Part shown: positions 56,737 through 64,000 of the stretch, piece by piece
How positions within the stretch are numbered: position 1 is the stretch's first letter
Layout of the letters: each line of letters opens with the position of its first letter
Origin: Calliphora vicina
Taxonomy: Eukaryota; Arthropoda; Insecta; Diptera; Calliphoridae
Length of the DNA: 64,000 nucleotides
Assembly (NCBI RefSeq): GCF_958450345.1
Contig: NC_088781.1
Span: 74,503,140 to 74,567,139, forward strand
Direction: 5' to 3'
Position numbers and translations under genes: made by a program
Notes under the pieces: generated by a model
The model's database searches: none
Told to the model about the DNA's origin: nothing
What the model saw: the letters and a program-made list of their open reading frames with translations, nothing else

Positions 56737-59488
56737 TGTAATGATCCGTATAAACGAGCGTGTAAAGATTTTAAATAGAAAACACAAAAATATGAAATTG
56801 AGATTCGCCACGTCGAAACGTGAACACTCATCACTTATTGTCTCATCTAACACGAAAAGATATTATAGGGATAGGACTACGGGAGCCTTTGATGTGCTAG
56901 CAACAGTGGTGTGGGGGGGTTCGGTCCTTTCCTATAAATCTGATATTTCACTACAATTTTATTATAGACTCCCTATTTTTTTATCGTTACGGTGTAAGGG
57001 CCAGAATGACTAGATTTCTAAACTATTATTTTGCCCCTTTCTAGTCACAACTAAATTTTAATAAATTTTAAATAGATGTCAGAGAATTAATCAAAGTAAA
57101 TAATCTCTCTCAGGTGTTATGGAGAGATTAAGCCTCGTAACCCGCGCCTACCAATGTTTCAATGGCTAATATTTACATGAAACCCCACAATTAAAATGTA
57201 CCTAAATGTCTTACACCATTTTCTCACTCATGTCAAATGAAAACACCCTTATAATTTCTAGATTAGCAATTCATAATGCTTAACAAACGTTTTTATTTAA
57301 CTATTTTTAATATTTAGAACAAATTTATTTAAATGTATAAGAATATTCATTATTCGCGTAAAATTTTTTTAGAGAAGTTTAAAAATATACTTAATCAAAT
57401 CGAAAACAATATCATAATATTCAAGAATAATAATAAAATATCATATAATGACCGAATATCAAAGGGTTAATGATAATTAATTTCTTTAGATAATTGGCAA
57501 ACAAAATAATAAAACATATGTATATATAATAGAAGCAAAAACCTACAAGATATTACAATAATTCACAAAGTCTTATACAAAGAAAAAGAGATTTAATTAG
57601 AAAGAACAAGACTAAAACATTATCACTCTTTCATTACTATTATGTTAATAACACGCATTGTTCTCACTGATAATTCAGATAAGAGAAGCACAATTTAAAA
57701 TTAATAATTAAGATAACAATAATTAATAAGAGCATATTATCATTGTCTCTCTTATCTTGATATTGCTTAAAGCTTTATGAAAAGAATGTAACAATAAAAT
57801 TGGTTTATGTTAAACTTTCAATCAAAAAAATGTTTAATCTAACATGATTATGATTTAATATATATTTTGTTTTTGTTATTATCTTTTCATTTGGTTGTTG
57901 CTTCTTTTATTATTGTAAATTGAAATGCAAGAATTATGGTTTGATAGAAAAAGGTGTGATCAAACTTACCGCATCATGCTTATCCGATGAAGGCCTCCAC
58001 TGGAACTCGATGATGTTGGTATTGTATGTAGATGTAAAAGTTAACGATTATTCTTGCATTTAGGGTTTCTTTGCCAATGTATTAGTAAATAATTTTATAT
58101 AAGTTTAGGTTTAAGTGTTAAATAGTTATTCAGGCATTTAAATTAATATATAAAATAGGTTTTAGAAATTAAATTTTAATATTTGAAATTAGTGTTTAAA
58201 TTTTATAATTTTTAATAATAGATAGTTTTTTTAGAATAATTTTGAGCATGATACAATATAAGTTAATTAAGTTATAAAATTTTAAATGTAAATGTAATTT
58301 CCATGTATTCCATATATTGTACCATTCAAAATTGTATATATTTCATAATTGACTTTAGTTTTTAAGTTTTTTAACAAAATTTTAAGAATGTTATAATATT
58401 GTAAATTATTTTGACATGTTAATGTTTTGTTATGTAACTTTATGGGTTACATTGTTAGGTTAAGTAGACTAAGTTGTTTCAAATTTTGAAAATCGCGGTT
58501 TTTATAGTTTGTAAGTCTGATTTAAGATAATTTGAATAAGTAGATAATGGATAGATTATAGTTGAGATTAGATTTTAATATGTTAGTGCTATTGTTTTGT
58601 TCTTATGTATATGTTTTAGTTTAGAATTTTAATTAGGTAGCTTTAGTTTAAATAAATTTTAAATGGCATGTTGGTATGCAAGTTTTTGTTGAAAATTGTG
58701 TTCTACATGTTGAAAATTCCGATGATTTAGATGATGAAAATTGCTGGCTTATGGTAAAATTACATCTTAGAGATGATTAATGGACTTAAAGGTGTCGAAT
58801 TGTCCCAATTGCAGATTATTTAGGCAAACAAATTAGATTTCTTGAAGAATGTAGCCTCAGATTTATGGTGTTATAGGCATATGTTTAAAAGTGTTAAAGG
58901 TGTCTTCTAAATAGGGGTGTTATACGGCCCACGTGATTTCTGGACCATGAAAGGCTTTGGCCGATATGAGGTTAGGTGCCGTATAACTTGGTATATAAAT
59001 GTTCCACATAAGTTGGTAATTCTATAGAAACATTTCGATAAATATCACTTTAAATTTTAATAGTGTAAGAATATTACCTGTAATTGGTCTCGTTTTAAAT
59101 AAATTTAATAATTTTTGCACAACTTTATTACAAGTGGACTTTACTATTTATATGAAACACAACTGTACACTTTTTCTATTAAATTTCAATGTGATACTTG
59201 ACAGAGATATGTATGATTCAGATTCCTATATGAAAAAGAATTCAAATCTTTACTTTTGATACCAATACACCTCGTCATGTAGAAAAACCATGCTTGTAAA
59301 ACAGAAGCTACCAGAAATATAGTATATTGAATGGAAAAAATGTTGTAATAAAAAGTAGTAGAAGTAGTAGAAACTTTATTGTGTAACATAGTGTTGGTTA
59401 ACATTATAACCCTAACATGATCGTTAGTAGGTTACTAAAGAATATTGGCATTAAAGTTTTAATTTCCAAAATTTACAATCAAACATCA
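56737..59488 (-). repeat. Gypsy-C 5' LTR
   Basis: 2,752 bp, nearly identical to the 3' LTR. It is flanked by TTTTA on both sides, but the inner TTTTA is the spacer before the PBS, so this is not proof of a solo LTR. Confidence 0.92.
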
Positions 59489-59493
59489 TTTTA

Positions 59494-60239
59494 TTATACC
59501 CTACACCACCATAGTGGGGAGGGTATACTGCGTTTGTGCAGATGTTTGTAACGTCCAAAAATATATATATAAATCTAAATATACTTAGAATCACTTTCTG
59601 AGTCGATTAAACGATGTCCGTCCGTCCGTCCGTCCGTCTGGTTGGCTGGCTGGCTGTCCATGTAAACCTTGTGCGCAAAGTACAGGTCGCAATTTTGAAT
59701 ATATTTCGATAAAATTTGGTACATATAATTTTTTCGGCCCAAGGACGAACCCTACTGAAACTGGCTGAAATCGGTCCATTATTTCATATAGCCCCCATAC
59801 AAATGTCCTCCCGAAATTGGACTTTATCGGTCATAAATGTTTATTTATATATGTATCTACACAAATTTCGCTCCAAATAACTTTTATACATACGAAATTC
59901 ATGTCACCAAATTTTATTACGATCGGTGCATAATTAGTCATAGCTCCCATATAAGACCCGCTTCCGAAAATCACTTTAACGTGCATAAATCGCTTAAAAA
60001 TGTTGGTATATACACAAAATTCAACATAGTTAACTTTAATATAGACGTAAATAACACGACCTAATTTTATGGTGATCGGTCCATAATTGGTCATAGCTCC
60101 CATATAAGGCCCACTTCCGAAAATCACTCAAAAATATAAATTATTGATATTTTAAAAGAAAAATATTTTTACTCATTTACTTGGTGTAGGGTATTATATG
60201 GTCGGGCTTGACCGACCATACTTTCTTACTTGTTTTTAT
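59494..60239. repeat. Dispersed repeat with TATACCCTACACC ends
   Basis: It begins TTATACCCTACACC. The reverse complement of that end, GGTGTAGGGTATTATA, is at 60184-60199, followed by a palindrome GGTCGGGCTTGACCGACC and TTACTTGTT. A (GTCC)n run is at 59618-59638. Two ~140-bp units around TCATAGCTCCCATATAA (59938, 60092) repeat inside. The look is that of a high-copy fly repeat; class unknown. The left end abuts the Gypsy-C LTR. Confidence 0.7.
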
Positions 60240-61959
60240 ACTTCAATATCTATATATTCAAAGATAATTAACAAAATATTTATATTTTGCATAAATAAGT
60301 AAAGCCATATTCAATTATCTAAACTATATTTAGTTTTAATACATATTTGTTTAATTTTTAATTTCTGTTTTTTGACATTTGTTAAGACCATTTGTTGTTT
60401 TTGTAGAACTACCACCACCTTGTATAAATTCGCTTTGGAAACAAGTTAATGACCCAATGTGTTCGTGAAAACTGTAGGTATGTTAATGTTAGTTTTCGAT
60501 ACTTGTTTTTTATGTACTAGTTTTGTTGTTTCGTAACAACTAAATGTTTTTATTCTTTGTTATACGAACAATTTTTGGAACATTAAGATCACTTATATAG
60601 AAAACTTCTCAAATGTTTAATTTTTGCATGATACAATTTTTTAATTGAACATTGGCATTAGTTCTATTAAGAATAATAGAAAATACTTTTTATGAGAAAT
60701 AAGAGAATAAGTAAATTTTAATATTAAAAAGATGCAAAAGTGTTTCAATTTTAAGTTAATGTGAAGCATTTCTATAGAAATCACTTTTTGCCCAGAGGAA
60801 ATATAAAGTATATTGCGTGAGGAATAATTTGAACTGCCCCTGATGAAAAACTTTACATCAAAGTCTAATATTTATAGAAGTTTTGACGGGAGTCACAGAA
60901 CGAGTAACGTAAGCCATTTAATGATGAAACAAATTTTAAAAAGGTAACAACTATAATTTTATTATCTATTTACAGTGTTTGGTTTAATGTGGCAAAAGTT
61001 AAATTACAAATTTATGTTTGGCAACAATAACCAATTATCCAGGAAAGCTTTTTGTAAAGTTACTCAGTAAAAGTTCACAAATAAGTCTAGTGTAAAAAGA
61101 GTAGCTAATTTTCAAACCCATAGTAAAAGTTCCTGAATAGTAAAAAAGTAAAGACCCAATAGGAAATTTAAGAAAATTAAGTGTTCTCAGTAGTGTTTAA
61201 GTTAGGAATTAGTTTTAAGTGTATTTAAGTATCGTTTATTTTAATTTAAGTTTTTTTTTGTTAGCGAAATGTAATCATTGTGAGAGGGATCGTTAGATGT
61301 AATTTCAAATACGTAAGAAAAATAGAAAAATTGTCTATTATGATTTATAAGTACCTCAGAGACATAAGCGTACCTGGACTATTATTCTGGGGTGGGCAAG
61401 TGGCCTTCCCAAATAGTAAAAATAAACAATTTTTTTATAAAAAAAAATAATTTTTTATTAAAACAAAACTAAAATATCACAAAAATTCAGTTTGCTAACA
61501 TAACTACTTCATTTTTAATATTTAAAACTGCAAATTTATTTTATAAAATATTTTTATAATTTTTTTATTGGGTTTTTTTTTAATTTTCCTCTTGATCTAA
61601 ACTGTTATTTGTTCCTTATTATATTAGTTAGACAAAATACTATTTTTGAGTTGAAAAGATATATTTATATCTAAACTCTCTATATTTAAAAATGGAATAT
61701 TGTATACATATATATATATCCACATTACACGAACTTGGGTTACAGTGGTAAAAAGTTATTTTTACCTAATAATCTAAATGTGCTTAAATTCTTACCAAAT
61801 ATATGCAAAACTACGTGTCCACTTTAACTATATAAAACAACCAAACATTAAATTCTACCAAGTAACTGTACCAAATTTTGTTTCTTACTTGAGCCGAAAA
61901 AAATGTTGAGCAGGCGCATTAATTTCAATACAAGAATAAAAAGTCAACATATCAATAAC
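60240..61959. other. AT-rich DNA, no gene seen
   Basis: No credible ORF or repeat. A short exon-like stretch at 60407-60468 is discussed under rejected items. Confidence 0.5.
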
Positions 61960-62318
61960 TCATGAAAGCAAATGTGCAATTGCCGTTTCAAACAAATTGT
62001 AAAATGTACGACAAATCAGTTTTATCATACCTTCAATAGTTTCTGAAAAAAGACACTGGTCCACATTAGACGCATAGTCCACAATACCCGAAGTTACTCT
62101 AATGCATAATTCCTCTATGATAAGAATGTTTGCGCTGATGATATGTGTGAACACGAATCCACAATAACTATGTTTAGCCTGTCGGATAAAAAATGAACCA
62201 AAAAGGTTTGCGGATTTGACTCCTTTATTTTAGCTTGTAAAAAACAAACATTATATGTGCTCCGTTGTACGATTGACATTGGAATATTTTTTAAGTTTTG
62301 GGGTTCCAAAAACCCCAT
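61960..62318 (-). pseudogene. Possible hAT/ZMYM-type transposase fragment
   Basis: On the minus strand AKIKESNPQTFLVHFLSDRL followed by NIVIVDSCSHI resembles the DUF4371/hAT pattern in which a Gln-Ala-x-Ile-Lys stretch precedes VHC..H.LNLVVVD. The usual VHC-AH is VHF-SD here, so it is degraded. A second frame (62154-61960) continues without recognised motifs. Confidence 0.4.
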
Positions 62319-62639
62319 GTTCAGGGCACAGGAATCTCTTAACGGAACAATCTACAAATCCAAAAAATCTTTCTGCGACTTTCCAAATTTTTGTCTGGGG
62401 TGGTTTTGCCCAACCAATTATTTGTGTTTCAAGAATATCGGTCAGGCAGAAGATTTTTGTGAGGCCTGTTTTTGTTTAAAATCTGTACGATCCTATCGAA
62501 AGTTTAATTGTGTATTATTTTGTGTTATATATATATGTATTTATTTAATTAGTGTTTTATGGTTTAATTCTTTATAGTTATGAATTTGGGTATATGATTA
62601 TGTTTGGTGAAAGAAAGTGTCAAGTTAATTTTAGAGTAA

Positions 62640-63720
62640 TTAAGTGAAATTTTTAAGAAATAGTTTTTTGACAACTTTGTTCAACAAAAAACTATCCACT
62701 AAAAAACTGAATATGCCAAAATGTTGTTGTGTATTGTTGTCCACTATAACAAGTCATTGGCCAAACCCGGTCAGAAGTCCTAAATTTGGCCCAAGGGCCA
62801 AAATAGTATATTGAGTGAAATTTTGATGAAATAGTTTTTTGACAACTTTATTCAACAAAAAACTATAGACGAAAAAACTGAATATGCAAAAATGTTAGTA
62901 TTGTTGTCCACTTAACACGCAATTCGTAATTGACCCGGTTAGAAGTCCTAAATTTGGCCCCAGGGCGAAAATAGTATATTGAGTGACATTTTTAAGAAAT
63001 AGTTTTTTGACAACTTTGTTCAACAAAAAACTATAGACGCCAAAACTGAAAATGCCAAAATGTAGGTATTGTTGTCCACTATAACAAGCTATTGGCCAAA
63101 CCCGGTCAGAAGTCCTACATTTGGCCCCAGGGCCAAAAAAGTATATTGAGTGAAATTTTGAATAAATAGTTTTTTTGACAACGTTGTTCAACAAAAAACT
63201 ATAGACGAAAAAACTGAATATGCCAAAATGATAGTATTGTTGTCCACTATAACACGCAATTCGCAATTGACCAAACCCGGTTAGAAGTCCTAAATTTGGC
63301 CCCAGGGCGAAAATAGTATATTGAGTGACATTTTGAAGAAATAGTTTTTTGAAAACTTTTTTCAACAGAAACCTATAGACGAAAAAACTGAATACGCCAA
63401 AATGTAGGTATTGTCGTCCACTATAACAAGCCATTGGCCAAACCGGGTCAGAAGTCCTAAATTTGGCCCCAGGGCCAAAAGAGTACATTAAGTGAAATTT
63501 TTAAGAAATAGTTTTTGACAACTTTATTCAACAAAAAACTATACACTAAAAAACTGAATATGCCCAAATGTAGGTATTGTTGTCCACTATAACAAGCAAT
63601 TGGCCAAATCCGGTCAGATGTCCTAAATTTGGCCCCAGGGCCAAGTTAGTGTATTCAGTATAGTTAATAAAAAGTTTTTTCAAATCTTTGTTCAACTTTC
63701 TTCAACAAAAACCTATAAAT
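62640..63720. repeat. ~165-177 bp tandem satellite, about 6 units
   Basis: Units containing TTTTTTGACAACTTTGTTCA, TTGTTGTCCACTATAACA and TCCTAAATTTGGCC recur. Boundaries near 62812, 62978, 63143, 63320, 63488 and 63653 give periods of 165-177 bp. Units alternate between two types. Confidence 0.93.
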
Positions 63721-64000
63721 AAATAGAAATTAAATAGAAATAAAGAAATGTAAATGTTTTTATATTATTTATTTAATAAATATTTAAATAAATGGTTTTT
63801 TCTCTTTATCTCTTTTATTTAGTTTGTTAAGTAGTTTGTTAACTCAAAAATCCATCGCCGCACAGAGGTTGAAATGTACCAAAAGTGGCGATTAATTCAA
63901 AAGCTGAACTTTATCTGTTTCAGTCATGTTTGGTATTGGGTTAAAGTGCATTAAATAATACATCACAAACTAAAATTACAGTTGTGAGTAACTTACTTTT
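63721..64000. other. Non-coding end of window
   Basis: AT-rich, no feature seen. Confidence 0.5.

Larger units (their letters stand above)
45354..59488 (-). mobile_element. Gypsy-C: young 14.1-kb Ty3/gypsy element with RING-Gag
   Basis: A minus-strand element with 2.75-kb LTRs that are almost identical, a perfect tRNA-Lys PBS, a 2.65-kb leader, intact gag and a pol reached by a -1 shift. No env. I could not find a matching target duplication: the left flank is GATAG and the right flank TTTTA. Near-identity of the LTRs points to recent insertion. Confidence 0.95.

Noticed and set aside
56732..59493. Right LTR read as a solo LTR with TTTTA duplication
   Set aside because: The inner TTTTA is the spacer before a perfect tRNA-Lys PBS, and gag-pol follows, so it is the 5' LTR of a full element.
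60390..60468. Exon-like ELPPPCINSLWKQVNDP after a TTTTTGTAG acceptor
   Set aside because: No upstream exon or further support in the window; kept as a curiosity only.
62895..63488. 197-codon minus-strand open frame with internal repeats
   Set aside because: It is the satellite array read in a frame without stops; the protein repeats are the DNA units.

Overview
The window looks like repeat-dominated intergenic or heterochromatic DNA from a higher fly, probably a calyptrate such as a blow fly or house fly relative. The reasons are strong AT richness, insect-type Ty3/gypsy and BEL/Pao retrotransposons, a tRNA-Lys primer site typical of fly gypsy elements, and a dispersed TACACC/GTCC-type repeat. 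This organism call is an inference. I found no convincing host gene, rRNA, tRNA gene or CRISPR array. Almost everything interpretable is mobile DNA, much of it nested.

Layout. (1) 1-975: a repeat whose second copy is at 18016-19020. (2) 1016-5947 (-): Gypsy-A, a decayed Ty3/gypsy element. (3) 7236-16977: a dispersed repeat split by BEL-A (+, 7453-16115), which has both LTRs, a 5-bp target duplication GCCAT and a broken gag-pol. A paralogous empty site is at 36513-37626. (4) 18975-30450: Gypsy-B (+), a pol fragment split by BEL-B (-, 20411-29506), which has LTRs, the 5-bp duplication CGGAC, and a gag-pol frame interrupted only by two TGA codons. (5) 31400-41500: an LTR remnant carrying a TIR element, a second copy of that TIR element, another MITE, a Tc1 remnant, a Helitron-like end and hairpins. 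(6) 43106-44725 (+): a fossil protein-primed DNA polymerase B of Polinton/adintovirus type. (7) 45354-59488 (-): Gypsy-C, a young 14.1-kb element with 2.75-kb, almost identical LTRs, a tRNA-Lys PBS, an intact gag and a nearly intact pol. (8) 59494-64000: a dispersed repeat, a possible hAT fragment and a ~165-177 bp satellite with A/B alternation.

Three observations stand out. First, the Gag of Gypsy-C starts with a complete RING-H2 finger, and all eight metal ligands are kept in the decayed relative Gypsy-A. Second, both BEL elements carry, downstream of integrase in the env position, a second copy of the nucleocapsid zinc-knuckle plus aspartyl-protease module. It begins a few bases after a good splice acceptor in both, which suggests a spliced subgenomic mRNA. 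Third, the Gypsy-C gag/pol overlap has a textbook -1 frameshift signal (A-AAA-AAC, 6-nt spacer, 7-bp stem), and its relative has a matching arrangement.

Gag builds the particle, protease matures it, RT/RNase H copies the RNA from a tRNA primer, and integrase inserts the DNA. The RING domain and the second NC-PR protein are additions whose roles are unknown.
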